From: Thalassovita sp.
GTDB lineage: Bacteria > Pseudomonadota > Alphaproteobacteria > Rhodobacterales > Rhodobacteraceae
Direction of reading: 5' to 3'
Length of the DNA: 64,000 bases
Assembly: GCA_017792425.1 (NCBI GenBank)
Contig: CP051233.1
Location: forward strand, 2,784,319-2,848,318
Position 1 is the stretch's first letter. Every line of letters begins with the position of its first letter. The position numbers and the translations under genes are program-made. This document shows, in pieces, positions 23,477 through 32,295 of the stretch. Below the pieces are notes generated by a model that worked only from the letters and a program-made list of their open reading frames with translations, was not told where the DNA came from and did no database searches.

Positions 23477-24400
23477 ATGACGAAGCCCCTCTCTCTCACC
23501 CGCCGCGCCGCCCTGCTGGGGGCCGCCGCGCTGCCGCTCACCACCCGGCCCCTCTGGGCCGCTGCCGACATGCTGGGCGCCGCCCCGCAAGCCTTCAACC
23601 GGTTCCAACTGGGCGGGTTCGAGGTCACGACCCTGCTGGCGGGCACCCGCACCGTGCCTGATCCGCAAACCATTTTCGGGATGAACGTCGCGCCCGAGGA
23701 ATTCGCACAGGTCTCTGCCGCCAACATGATCCCTGTGGACAAGGCGCAATTCTTCTTTACCCCCACGGTGGTGAACACGGGCACGGAACTGGTGCTGTTC
23801 GATACCGGTCTGAACGCCGCAGGCACCACTGCCGTGCTGCGCGCCGCCGGGTATGAACCTGATCAGGTGGATGTGGTGGTGATCACCCATATGCACGGCG
23901 ACCACATCGGCGGGCTGATGGCGGACGGCGCGCCGACCTATGCCAAGGCGCGCTACGTCACCGGCGCTGCGGAATTCGACGCCTGGGACATGGCCGGCAA
24001 CGACGGGTTTGAAAAGAACGTCCGCCCACTGGCCGAGAACATGACCATGTTGGATGACGGTGGCAGCCCGGCCAGCGGTGTCACCGCCATGCTGGCCCCC
24101 GGCCACACCCCCGGCCACATGGCCTATCACATCGAAAGCGACGGACAGCAACTGGTGCTGGGCGCGGATTTCGCCAACCATTATGTGTGGTCGCTGGCCT
24201 ACCCGGATTGGGAGGTGAAGTTCGACCGCGACAAGGCCCAGGCCGCCCAGACCCGCCGCCGCCTGCTGGACATGATGGCCACCGACAAAATCCCCCTCAT
24301 CGGCTATCACATGCCCTTTCCGGCGCTTGGCTATGTCGAAACGCGCGGGGACGGCTACAAATACGTCCCGGCCAGCTATCAGCACATGCTGGGGGGCTGA
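23477..24400 (+). CDS. Tat-exported MBL-fold metallo-hydrolase
   Basis: 307 residues. A twin-arginine signal is at the start (LTRRAALLGAAALPLTT). The metallo-beta-lactamase HxHxDH motif is THMHGDHIGG. Further ligands are the His in APGHTPGHMAYH, the Asp in LGADFANH, and the last His in GYHMPFPALG. This is the quorum-lactonase or arylsulfatase-like MBL group, which hydrolyses lactones or similar esters in the periplasm after folding with Zn or Mn. Substrate unknown. AGGAGG precedes the ATG. It is convergent with the class V aminotransferase gene. Confidence 0.88.
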   Translation: MTKPLSLTRRAALLGAAALPLTTRPLWAAADMLGAAPQAFNRFQLGGFEVTTLLAGTRTVPDPQTIFGMNVAPEEFAQVSAANMIPVDKAQFFFTPTVVNTGTELVLFDTGLNAAGTTAVLRAAGYEPDQVDVVVITHMHGDHIGGLMADGAPTYAKARYVTGAAEFDAWDMAGNDGFEKNVRPLAENMTMLDDGGSPASGVTAMLAPGHTPGHMAYHIESDGQQLVLGADFANHYVWSLAYPDWEVKFDRDKAQAAQTRRRLLDMMATDKIPLIGYHMPFPALGYVETRGDGYKYVPASYQHMLGG

Positions 24401-24401
24401 C

Positions 24402-25598
24402 CTAGCCCTGCGCGATCACCTGTGCCGCTGCCGTCAGCGCGCCGGGTCCGTGCGGGATGTCCAGCGCGCACAGCGCGGCCTCTATGCTGCCCAGCATTCC
24501 CAGGATCATCTGCGCGTTGACATGCCCCATGTGGCCGATGCGGAAAAACCCGGTGCCGTCCGGGTCGCCGTCCTCGGACATGCCCAGCCCGATGCCCAGC
24601 GTCAGGCCGGTGTTGTCCTCGACCCATTTGCGCAGGCGCTGCCCGTGCGGCGCGCCCAGCCGGATCGTCGTCACCGCGTGGCTGCGATGCGCCGGGTCGG
24701 CGACGTTCAGACTCATGCTGCCGCCCTGCCCCCAGGCCTCGACCGCGGCCCAGATCGCGCGGGCCAGCGTGGCGTGGCGGGTCCAGACGCCCGGCATCCC
24801 TTCGTCATGGATCATGTCCAGCGCCACCCGCAGCCCGTACAGGTGATGCGTCGGCGCGGTGCCGCAGAAATACTGATAGAACAGATCCGGGGTGGCGCGC
24901 GGGGTCCAGTCCCAATACCGGCTGACCCGCGTCATTTCCGCCCGCCGCGCCGCCGCCTGGTCGCTGAAGAACACAAAGCCCATCCCCGGCGGCACCATCA
25001 GCCCCTTCTGGCTGGCCGCCACCATCACGTCCACGCCCCAGTCGTCCATGCGAAACGCGTCACACCCCAACGAGGCGATGCAATCCGCCATCAGCAGCGC
25101 CGGGTGCCCGGTCGCATCCAGCGCCGCCCGCAGCCCGGCAATATCGTTGCGCACGGAACTGGAGGTATCCACATGCGTCGCCAGAACCGCCCTGATCCGG
25201 TGGTCGGTGTCGGCGCGCAGCGCCGCCGCGATCCGGTCCAGATCAAACGGCGCCTGCCGCCCGAAATCCAGCAATTCCACCGTGCAGCCCAGCCCCTCGG
25301 CCATGTCCGCCCAGCCGTGCCCGAACCGCCCCGTCGCGGGCACCAGCACCGTATCGCCTTCGCCCACCACATTGGACAACGCGGCCTCCCACGCGGCATG
25401 GCCGTTGCCGATATAGATCGCGGCGTGCCGGTCTGTGCCCGCCACCCGCTTCAGATCGGCGATCAGCCCGTCCATCATCTGAACCAGCTCGCCCTCATAG
25501 ATATTCGGCGCGGCGCGGTGCATCGCACGCAGCACGGCCTCTGGCATGACCGACGGTCCGGGAATGGCAAGGTACTGGCGGCCGTTGGCAAGGCTCAT
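24402..25598 (-). CDS. Class V aminotransferase (alanine-/serine-glyoxylate type)
   Basis: 398 residues. The family start LAIPGPSVMPEAVLRAM, the PLP site VMVAASQKGLMVPPGMGFV (Schiff-base Lys in SQKGL) and IGHMGHVNAQMILG near the C-terminus match AGXT/serine-glyoxylate aminotransferases. The likely reaction is transfer from serine or alanine to glyoxylate, feeding the serine/glycine pool. A link with the glycine cleavage genes nearby is possible but they are not adjacent. The start at MSLANGRQYL is used; an upstream in-frame ATG lacks homology. Confidence 0.88.
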   Translation of the reverse strand: MSLANGRQYLAIPGPSVMPEAVLRAMHRAAPNIYEGELVQMMDGLIADLKRVAGTDRHAAIYIGNGHAAWEAALSNVVGEGDTVLVPATGRFGHGWADMAEGLGCTVELLDFGRQAPFDLDRIAAALRADTDHRIRAVLATHVDTSSSVRNDIAGLRAALDATGHPALLMADCIASLGCDAFRMDDWGVDVMVAASQKGLMVPPGMGFVFFSDQAAARRAEMTRVSRYWDWTPRATPDLFYQYFCGTAPTHHLYGLRVALDMIHDEGMPGVWTRHATLARAIWAAVEAWGQGGSMSLNVADPAHRSHAVTTIRLGAPHGQRLRKWVEDNTGLTLGIGLGMSEDGDPDGTGFFRIGHMGHVNAQMILGMLGSIEAALCALDIPHGPGALTAAAQVIAQG

Positions 25599-25668
25599 GG
25601 GGCGACTCCGTGTAATGCCGCCCGACACTACCCACGCCGCCGCCCGCGTCAATTCCGCATGACTACGG

Positions 25669-26301
25669 TCAGGCCCGCGCCGCCGACAACGCTGCGTTCA
25701 ACGCCGCCTCGATCGCCGCCACCTCGTCCGCGCCGCCCTCGGGCATCACCCCGTTCACCGAATTCAGGTCGCTGACATAGCCCCGGATCTGTTCGCGCAC
25801 GCAAGACAGGGATCCATCCGGGATCACCCCGGCGGCGCGCACTTCCTGCTCGGTCGCGGGGGGCTTTTCGGGATAGGTCATCAGGTTCGCCACCCGGTAA
25901 CCGGCGGTGAACGTTACCCCGCGCGAAAACCACGCCTTGTAATCCGGCACCACCACCAGCCCCAACGGCTGCGGCCCCAGCCCGGCGGCATGCAGGCGTT
26001 GCAGGCACACGTAATTTTCCGCCACCCGCCGCGTGACCGGCTTTGACAGCACCTCGCGCCATTTCGCACGCGTCGCGTGCCGCTCCTTGATCGGCTTGTC
26101 CGAGAATACGTCCTCGCGCTTCGGCGCCCGGTGATAACTGCAATGCACCTGCCCCCCCACCGAATGCAGCAGCTTCAGCTGCCGCGCGGGGACATAGACC
26201 GCCCACGCGCCCATCCCGACCTTGTGGAACATCCGGTTGATGCGGATGTGAAACAGGCTCAGCCGCACCCGGTCCAGCACTTCTACGGGGATATTGTCCA
26301 T
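25669..26301 (-). CDS. Uncharacterised protein
   Basis: 210 residues, no signal peptide or membrane segment. I do not recognise a family with confidence. The middle part (about 100-150, ENYVCLQRLHAAGLGPQPLG and a following VVPDYKAWFSRG) recalls the small lobe of protein-kinase-like folds, but no HRD or DFG-like motif is present. The C-terminus is alanine-rich. It is divergent from the phosphatase gene (129-bp gap). Confidence 0.7.
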   Translation of the reverse strand: MDNIPVEVLDRVRLSLFHIRINRMFHKVGMGAWAVYVPARQLKLLHSVGGQVHCSYHRAPKREDVFSDKPIKERHATRAKWREVLSKPVTRRVAENYVCLQRLHAAGLGPQPLGLVVVPDYKAWFSRGVTFTAGYRVANLMTYPEKPPATEQEVRAAGVIPDGSLSCVREQIRGYVSDLNSVNGVMPEGGADEVAAIEAALNAALSAARA

Positions 26302-26430
26302 GACACCCGGCCCTTAGGATCGCTACACCTCTGCACATATGCCCCACACCGGGGCCTGTCAAAGGCCCGGCGCTTGCCAGCAGTGCCCCCAAACACTACA
26401 AGACCGGACGGAAACAGCCGCAGGAACCCC

Positions 26431-27114
26431 ATGAAACCGCTGGCAAGATACAAGAAATGGGAACGCAGCCTGAGGCTGGAAACCGCCTATGACCTCTCCG
26501 ACCCGGCCCAGCGCGCCCGCGCCCAGCGTCACTATCACTGGCTGGATCACGCGATCCTGCGCTATCACTGGACCAATTTCTTTGAAATCGCGCCGGGGGT
26601 ATTCCGGTCGAACCAGCCGACCCACGCGCGGTTCGTCAAATATGCCGAAATGGGGATCAAGACCGTGCTGAACCTGCGCGGCGAAGCCCGCCATGCGCGC
26701 TACCTGTTCGAACGGGAAAGCTGCGAAAAACTGGGGCTGACGCTGGTGAACCTGTCCCTGCATGCCCGCAAGGCCCCCCCGGCGCAGAACGTGCTGGACC
26801 TGATCGCCGCCTTCCGTGCCGCCGAACGCCCCTTCATGGTGCATTGCAAATCCGGCGCCGACCGGGCCGGACTGGCCAGCGCCATCTACCTGATGGTGAT
26901 CGAGGGCGAACCGGTGGAACAGGCCCGCCGCATGTTGTCGCCCCGCTTCATCCACTTCAAGTGGACGAAAACCGGGGTGCTGGATCACCTGCTGGATGTC
27001 TACGCCGCCCGCAACGCCGCCGATCCCATCAGCTTTGAACACTGGATCGCCACCGAATACGACCCGGCCCTGATCCAGTCCCAGTTCGACGCCCGCAGAA
27101 AGGGCCGCGCATGA
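26431..27114 (+). CDS. Cysteine-dependent protein/dual-specificity phosphatase
   Basis: 227 residues. The P-loop VHCKSGADRAG contains the catalytic Cys139 and Arg of the HC-x5-R signature. An upstream YAEMGIKTVLNLRGE is typical of atypical DSPs. It may dephosphorylate a protein, lipid or glycan phosphate in the cytoplasm. CAGGA lies before the ATG; the longer upstream frame is not homologous. It overlaps the next gene (MsbA-like ABC exporter) by 4 bp, so both are co-expressed. A link to lipopolysaccharide or phospholipid export is inference. Confidence 0.85.
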   Translation: MKPLARYKKWERSLRLETAYDLSDPAQRARAQRHYHWLDHAILRYHWTNFFEIAPGVFRSNQPTHARFVKYAEMGIKTVLNLRGEARHARYLFERESCEKLGLTLVNLSLHARKAPPAQNVLDLIAAFRAAERPFMVHCKSGADRAGLASAIYLMVIEGEPVEQARRMLSPRFIHFKWTKTGVLDHLLDVYAARNAADPISFEHWIATEYDPALIQSQFDARRKGRA

Positions 27115-28994
27115 GCACCCCCGACACCTCCTCGGCGCATCTGCTTGGCTGGCTCTGGCGCGGCTACCTGAAGAAATATACGTGGCTGCTGATTGCCGCC
27201 TTCCTGTTCATGGCGCTCGAAGGGTCCATGCTAGGCCTGCTCAGTTGGATGATGAAGCCGATGTTCGACCAGATCTTCGTGGCCGGGGATCACGATGCGA
27301 TCTGGTGGGTGGGGCTGGCGATCCTGATGATCTTCATCCTGCGGGCCGTCGCCTCTATCGGGCAAAAGGCGTTTCTGGCGATGACCTCGCAACGTTCGAA
27401 CGCGGATTTGCGGCTGGACCTGTTGAACCACATGATGAAACAGGACGGCAGTTTCCACCAGACCCACCCGCCCGGCTTCCTGATCCAGCGTGTCCAAACG
27501 GATGTCGAGGCCGTGGGCCAGGTCTGGAACGCGATCCTGACCGGCGCGGGGCGCGATCTGGTGTCGCTGGCGATCCTGATGGGCGTGGCCGTTTCGGTAG
27601 ACTGGAAATGGACGTTGGTCGCCTGCATCGCCGCCCCGATCATGGCCGCGCCCTCTGCGATCGTGCAGAAATTCGTCCGCCGCCGGGCCCGCGATGCCCG
27701 CGATGCCGGCGCCAAGCTGGCCACCCGGCTGGACGAGGTGTTCCACGGCATCGTCCCCGTGAAACTGAACGGGTTGGAAACCTACCAGTCGGATCGCTAC
27801 CGCGACCTGACCCGAGATCTGATCCGCGCCGATGTCCGCGCCAAGCTGGGCGCCGCCACCATCCCCGGCCTGATCGACGTGATGGCCGGGATCGGCTTTC
27901 TGGGCGTGTTGCTGTTCGGCGGCGCGCAGATCATCAGCGGGGACAAGACCATCGGCGAATTCATGGCCTTCTTCACCGCCATCGGCTTTGCCTTTGAACC
28001 GCTGCGTCGGCTGGGCTCGATCACCGGGGTCTGGCAGAACGCCGCCGCCGCCGTAGAGCGGATCAAGGAACTGCTGGACACCCAGCCGACCCTGACCAGC
28101 CCCGCCCTGCCGAAACCCGCGCCCAAGGGCACGCCAGAGGTGCGGCTGGAAAATGTCCACCTGTCCTATGGCGACACCAAGGTATTGAACGGCGCCACCC
28201 TGATTGCCCCCGCCGGCAAGACCACCGCACTTGTCGGTGCGTCCGGCGCGGGCAAATCCACGGTATTCAACCTGCTGACACGGCTTGTCGATCCTCAACT
28301 TGGGAATGTCATTGTCGGCGGTATTGATGCGAAAAATTTGTCTTTAAACGATCTTCGCGGGCTTTTCTCGGTCGTGTCCCAGGATGCCGCCCTGTTCGAT
28401 GAAACCCTGCGCGAAAACATCCTGTTGGGGCGGTCGGACGTCTCTATGGACCGGCTGAACGCGGTCTTGAAGGCCGCCCATGTGCAGGATTTCCTGCCCA
28501 AGCTGGCGCAGGGTCTGGATACGCCTGTCGGCCCGCGCGGGTCCGCCCTGTCGGGTGGCCAGCGCCAGCGCGTCGCCATCGCCCGCGCCCTGCTGCGCAA
28601 CACGCCGGTCCTGCTGCTGGACGAAGCCACCAGCGCATTGGACGCCCAGTCCGAACAGGTGGTGCAAGAGGCGCTGGACAAACTGTCCAAGGGCCGCACC
28701 ACGCTGGTGATCGCGCACCGGCTGTCCACCGTGCGCAACGCCGACAAGATCATCGTGATGGATAAGGGCCGCGTCGTTGACGAAGGCACCCATGACGAAT
28801 TGCTGTCGCGCGGCGGCATCTACGCCGACCTGCACGCCCTGCAATTCAAGACCGACGGTCCGACCGCCGATAGCCTTGCGCTAGCACGTGCGGGTCAGCG
28901 CCACACAGGTAGCGGCACAGCGTCCACAGATTCCGGCGCCCCCGGCGCAACCAGCCTTCTGTCACGTATTTCTCGGCGCTTGTTCGGGCGGTGA
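27111..28994 (+). CDS. ABC exporter, MsbA/lipid-flippase type (fused TMD-NBD)
   Basis: 627 residues. An N-terminal domain of about six membrane helices (20-320) precedes the ATPase domain with GASGAGKST (about 376-384), LSGGQRQRVAIARALL (about 480) and LLLDEATSALD. The MsbA-like layout and FQTHPPGFLIQRV-type loop suit lipid or drug export. It is coupled to the phosphatase by an ATGA overlap. Its last 149 bp are antisense to the glycosyltransferase gene, and the extra C-terminal tail (about 580-627) may not be essential. Confidence 0.92.
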   Translation: MSTPDTSSAHLLGWLWRGYLKKYTWLLIAAFLFMALEGSMLGLLSWMMKPMFDQIFVAGDHDAIWWVGLAILMIFILRAVASIGQKAFLAMTSQRSNADLRLDLLNHMMKQDGSFHQTHPPGFLIQRVQTDVEAVGQVWNAILTGAGRDLVSLAILMGVAVSVDWKWTLVACIAAPIMAAPSAIVQKFVRRRARDARDAGAKLATRLDEVFHGIVPVKLNGLETYQSDRYRDLTRDLIRADVRAKLGAATIPGLIDVMAGIGFLGVLLFGGAQIISGDKTIGEFMAFFTAIGFAFEPLRRLGSITGVWQNAAAAVERIKELLDTQPTLTSPALPKPAPKGTPEVRLENVHLSYGDTKVLNGATLIAPAGKTTALVGASGAGKSTVFNLLTRLVDPQLGNVIVGGIDAKNLSLNDLRGLFSVVSQDAALFDETLRENILLGRSDVSMDRLNAVLKAAHVQDFLPKLAQGLDTPVGPRGSALSGGQRQRVAIARALLRNTPVLLLDEATSALDAQSEQVVQEALDKLSKGRTTLVIAHRLSTVRNADKIIVMDKGRVVDEGTHDELLSRGGIYADLHALQFKTDGPTADSLALARAGQRHTGSGTASTDSGAPGATSLLSRISRRLFGR

Positions 28995-29538
28995 CGGGCA
29001 GGCCCAGCAACTGCCCCCTCAGCGCCCGCACCAGCGCCACGTCCTCCATCAGCGGCAGGTCCGGCACGCCGCCCACGAATTCCAGCAGCGCCCGGCTGAT
29101 CACCAGCCCCTGATCGCCATAGGGCAGTCCGAACAGTCGTGACCGCAGGTTCGCCCAGCCCGCCACCAGCCGCGCCGGCACCCCGCCAGACAGGAACCCC
29201 AGCCGGAAATACCCAGCCTTGTCCTGCGCCATATGGGCAATCACCGCGTCCGACCAGCCCGGCTCCAGCACCGTGTCCGCGTGCAGCAGCATCACCCAGT
29301 CTCCGGCCGTCGCCCCGACACCGCGCCGCAATTGTCCGCCCCGCGACGGTGCCCCGGTGACCAGGATCGCGCCCACCTCCTCGGCGATGCGCACCGTCCC
29401 GTCCTCTGACCCCCCGTCAGAAATGACCAGCTCGCGGATCAGCCCGGCCTCCAGCCCCTCCATCAGGGCGGCCAGGCATCCGGGCAGCCCGGTCTCGGCA
29501 TTCAATGTCGGTATCACCACGCTCAGCGCCGCGCGCAT
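28846..29538 (-). CDS. Family 2 glycosyltransferase (TIGR04283 type)
   Basis: 230 residues. The GT-A start LSVVIPTLNAETGLPGC and the nucleotide-sugar Asp region ELVISDGGSEDGT are clear. WVMLLHADTVLEPG supplies the DxD-like motif, and LPLMEDVALVRAL is the C-terminal conserved block. TIGR04283 enzymes often sit beside lipid or carotenoid-related genes; the acceptor is unknown. The 3' end overlaps the end of the convergent MsbA-like exporter by 149 bp, which is long but both frames hold conserved sequence up to the overlap. Confidence 0.87.
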   Translation of the reverse strand: MRAALSVVIPTLNAETGLPGCLAALMEGLEAGLIRELVISDGGSEDGTVRIAEEVGAILVTGAPSRGGQLRRGVGATAGDWVMLLHADTVLEPGWSDAVIAHMAQDKAGYFRLGFLSGGVPARLVAGWANLRSRLFGLPYGDQGLVISRALLEFVGGVPDLPLMEDVALVRALRGQLLGLPVTARTSAEKYVTEGWLRRGRRNLWTLCRYLCGADPHVLAQGYRRSDRRS

Positions 29539-29606
29539 GTCACTTCCCCTGTTGTTCCTGCTGCCCCACCCTATATTACAATCCCAGCGCAGGACGGGAG
29601 AAAGAA

Positions 29607-30338
29607 ATGACCAGAAAAATCATCCGCATCAGCGGGCCGGACACCGAACATTTCCTGCAAGGTCTGGTGACGAATGATGTCAAGCTGCTGAAATCCGGCC
29701 CCGTTTACGCCGCCCTGCTGACCCCGCAGGGCAAGTACATGGCCGATTTCTTGCTGATCCCCGATGGCGACAGCGTGCTGCTGGACGTGGACGCCAGCCT
29801 GGCCGCGATGCTCATGCCTCGACTGACCATGTACAAGCTGCGCGCGCAGGTGACGCTGCAGGACACCGACCTGACCGTTCGCCGCGGGACCGGCCCCGCC
29901 CCCGAAGGCGCGGTCGTTGACCCCCGCCACCCGGCGATGGGGTGGCGTCTTTACGGGGCGACGGGCGATGACGGCACCGATTTCGATGCCATCCGCGTCG
30001 CCCATTGCATCCCCGAAACCGGCGTGGAACTGACGCCGGACACCTATATCCTGGAGGCCGGTTTTGACCGTCTGCACGGCGTGGACTTCCGCAAGGGCTG
30101 CTATGTCGGGCAAGAGGTCACCGCCCGCATGAAGCACAAAACCGAGCTGCGCCGCGGCCTGGCCACCGTCAGCATCGACGGTGCCGCCCCGGTGGGAACC
30201 CCGATCATGGCAGGCGACAAAGAGGCCGGAACCCTGTTCACCCAGTCGGGCGGACAGGCCATCGCCTATTTGCGGTTCGACCGCGCCACCGGCCCGATGA
30301 CCGCGGGGGACGCCAGGATCAGCTGGTCCCCGGAATGA
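29607..30338 (+). CDS. ygfZ: Folate-binding iron-sulfur cluster protein YgfZ
   Basis: 243 residues. The family signature KGCYVGQE (Cys228-type motif of E. coli YgfZ) lies near the centre of the C-terminal half, preceded by LEAGFDRLHGVDFR. YgfZ uses tetrahydrofolate to help repair or assemble certain iron-sulfur enzymes. GGGAG precedes the ATG at 29607; an upstream in-frame start at 29505 is not homologous. The next gene begins in its stop codon (ATGA at 30335). Confidence 0.92.
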   Translation: MTRKIIRISGPDTEHFLQGLVTNDVKLLKSGPVYAALLTPQGKYMADFLLIPDGDSVLLDVDASLAAMLMPRLTMYKLRAQVTLQDTDLTVRRGTGPAPEGAVVDPRHPAMGWRLYGATGDDGTDFDAIRVAHCIPETGVELTPDTYILEAGFDRLHGVDFRKGCYVGQEVTARMKHKTELRRGLATVSIDGAAPVGTPIMAGDKEAGTLFTQSGGQAIAYLRFDRATGPMTAGDARISWSPE

Positions 30339-31102
30339 CCCTGGCGGCGCGGATTGCCCGGCTGACAGGGGTGCAGGTCACGGGCCTGACGCGTCTGCAT
30401 GGCGGCGATCTTGGCACCGTCACCCGCGTGACGCTGGCCAATGGCGATTTGCTGGTCGCCAAACAGGGCCCGCTGGTCGAAACCGAAGCGCGGATGCTGG
30501 CCGCGCTTGCCCCCTTCGCGCCGGAGCCGCTGCAGGTGGACGGCGACCTGCTGCTGATGCAGCACCTGTCCGAAGGCCCCGCCAACTGGCGCCACCTTGG
30601 CCAGATCCTGCGGCAGGTCCATGACCGTCCCGGCCCACAGCCCGGCTGGGATACGGACTATGCCTTTGGCCCTGTCGCCATCCCCAACAGGACTGCGCCC
30701 AACTGGCCCGCCTTCTGGGTGGATCGACGCCTGCGCCCTTTCCTGCCGCATCTGCCCGCCGATTTGGCCCGGCGGCTGGACGCCCTTTGCACCCGCCTGC
30801 CCGACCTGCTGCCCGATACCCCGCCCCGCCTGCTGCATGGCGATCTGTGGACCGGCAACGTGCATTTCAGCGGCGGGCGCGGCTGGCTGATCGACCCGGC
30901 CTGTTACTACGGCGACCCAGAGGTGGACCTGGCCATGCTGCACCTGTTCGGCACGCCGCCGCCCGCTTTCCGGGACGGCTACGGCCCGCCCCGCCCCGGT
31001 TACGCCGACCGCCAGCCGCTGTACCAGCTTTGGCCCGCGCTGGTGCACCTGCGCCTGTTCGGGGCCGCTTACGAACCGCTGGTCCGGCGGCTGATCGGCT
31101 GA
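30335..31102 (+). CDS. Fructosamine kinase family (APH-fold) protein
   Basis: 255 residues. RLHGGDLGTVTRVTLANGD is the glycine-rich loop, HGDLWTGNV the catalytic loop (Asp), and IDPACYYGDPEVDLAM the metal-binding Asp. The family phosphorylates sugar amines attached to proteins or small molecules, starting deglycation. It is coupled to ygfZ by a 4-bp overlap. Its 3' end overlaps the convergent antitoxin gene by 34 bp. Confidence 0.88.
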   Translation: MTLAARIARLTGVQVTGLTRLHGGDLGTVTRVTLANGDLLVAKQGPLVETEARMLAALAPFAPEPLQVDGDLLLMQHLSEGPANWRHLGQILRQVHDRPGPQPGWDTDYAFGPVAIPNRTAPNWPAFWVDRRLRPFLPHLPADLARRLDALCTRLPDLLPDTPPRLLHGDLWTGNVHFSGGRGWLIDPACYYGDPEVDLAMLHLFGTPPPAFRDGYGPPRPGYADRQPLYQLWPALVHLRLFGAAYEPLVRRLIG

Positions 31103-31341
31103 GACATCCGCGCCGCGCGATGCCACGCCTCCATCCGGGCCATCCGCTCCAGCTCCTTCTGCTGATCCGATTTCTGGTGAAACTCCTCGATCATCCGCAG
31201 ATCGCCGGGCGTCACCAGCGCCGCCATCGGCCGCCCCCGCCTCGCGATCAGGAACCGCCGATGATGATAGTGCACCTGCTCTAACGCCGCCGCCAGGTTG
31301 TCACGCAAAGTGCTGGTCAGCAGCACGCCTTCGTCAAACAT
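31069..31341 (-). CDS. Orphan Phd/YefM-type antitoxin
   Basis: About 90 residues from the start at 31341 (GGGAGAGGGCGAAG before ATG). A shorter-spaced upstream ATG at 31371 adds 10 residues. The core STLRDNLAAALEQVHYHHRR then RFLIARRGRPMAALVTPGDL matches the Phd/YefM N-terminal DNA-binding and dimerisation fold. These proteins repress their own promoter and neutralise a partner toxin. No toxin-sized gene (RelE/Doc/YoeB-like) is adjacent, so it is an orphan, perhaps a regulator or a decayed pair. Confidence 0.75.
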   Translation of the reverse strand: MFDEGVLLTSTLRDNLAAALEQVHYHHRRFLIARRGRPMAALVTPGDLRMIEEFHQKSDQQKELERMARMEAWHRAARMSQPISRRTSGS

Positions 31342-31466
31342 CTTCGCCCTCTCCCGAATCGTTCGTTTCAATGCCTGAACCGTACCTCTTGACGGGTTAA
31401 CGAAGCCCTTACGGGACGACCGGGCCGTGAACCGTTAACGCATCGCACGGCGCCATCAGCAACGAA

Positions 31467-31492
31467 AAAAGCCGGGCTTTCGCCCGGCTTTT
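31467..31492 (-). terminator. Rho-independent terminator of efp
   Basis: AAAAGCCGGGC-tttc-GCCCGGCTTTT, perfect arms with U-rich ends. On the minus strand the hairpin is followed by TTTTTTCG, 22 bp after the efp stop. Confidence 0.9.
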
Positions 31493-31514
31493 CGCGTGAC
31501 CTCCTCCCAGAAGA

Positions 31515-32078
31515 TCAGGCGCGTTCGGAGTATTCCATCGTTTCGGTGTTGACGATGATATCCTCGTCCTGGCCGATGAACGGCGGCACCATCACGCGCA
31601 CACCATTGTCCAGCAACGCCGGCTTGAACGAATTCGCAGCGGTCTGGCCCTTCACGACAGGCTCGGTCTCGATGATCTTGCAGGTAACTTTCTGCGGCAG
31701 CGTCGCGTTCAGCGCCTCGGTGTCGTAATATTCCACGACCACGGTCATGCCGTCCTGCAGGAACGGGCGGCGTTCGCCCAGGATGTCTGCGGGCAGTTCG
31801 ACCTGTTCAAAGGTCTCGGTGTCCATGAACACCAGCATCCCGTCTGTTTCATACAGGAATTGCTGGTCTTTCTGCTCCAGGCGCACACGCTCGACCTTGT
31901 CGGCGCTGCGGAAGCGTTCGTTCAGCTTGCGGCCGTCGCGCAGGTTCTTCATCTCCACCTGGGCAAAAGCACCGCCCTTGCCGGGCTTCACATGGTCGAC
32001 CTTGACCGCGGCCCACAGGCCACCATCATGTTCCAGCACGTTGCCGGGGCGAATTTCGTTTCCGTTGATCTTAGGCAT
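31515..32078 (-). CDS. efp: Translation elongation factor P
   Basis: 187 residues with the three beta-domain layout. The tip-loop lysine is Lys34 in HVKPGKGGAF, the residue modified by EpmA/EpmB in enterobacteria; the modification state here is unknown. EF-P rescues ribosomes stalled at polyproline. The start at MPKINGNEIRPGNVL is the family start; an upstream in-frame codon at 32150 is not. A terminator follows. Confidence 0.96.
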   Translation of the reverse strand: MPKINGNEIRPGNVLEHDGGLWAAVKVDHVKPGKGGAFAQVEMKNLRDGRKLNERFRSADKVERVRLEQKDQQFLYETDGMLVFMDTETFEQVELPADILGERRPFLQDGMTVVVEYYDTEALNATLPQKVTCKIIETEPVVKGQTAANSFKPALLDNGVRVMVPPFIGQDEDIIVNTETMEYSERA

Positions 32079-32185
32079 ATTGGGAAAACCTTGACGAAAG
32101 GTTGATTGGGATTTGCCGGTTCCTATATCTTGTGTCGGGCATCGGCGCAAGAAGTCGCGGCGGGGGCGGAAATATGTGGCGAGTT

Positions 32186-32200
32186 ATGCAAAATTTGCAT
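32186..32200. promoter_or_regulatory. 15-bp palindrome ATGCAAA-A-TTTGCAT
   Basis: Perfect 7-bp arms ATGCAAA / TTTGCAT around a central A. It lies between divergent efp (start 32078) and the DUF6280 gene (start 32296), 96 bp before the latter. A partial ATGCAA repeats just downstream (about 32207-32212). The symmetry fits a dimeric repressor site. TGCAA/TTGCA-type palindromes recall Mn-responsive Mur/Fur-family boxes, but this is only resemblance. Confidence 0.45.
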
Positions 32201-32295
32201 GATAGCCATGCAATAGCGGCCTATCCGAATCACGCGCAATAGGTCATAAGAAGCGCCACGCCCGGAAATGCAAGAGCAATAACAAAGGACGAAAC

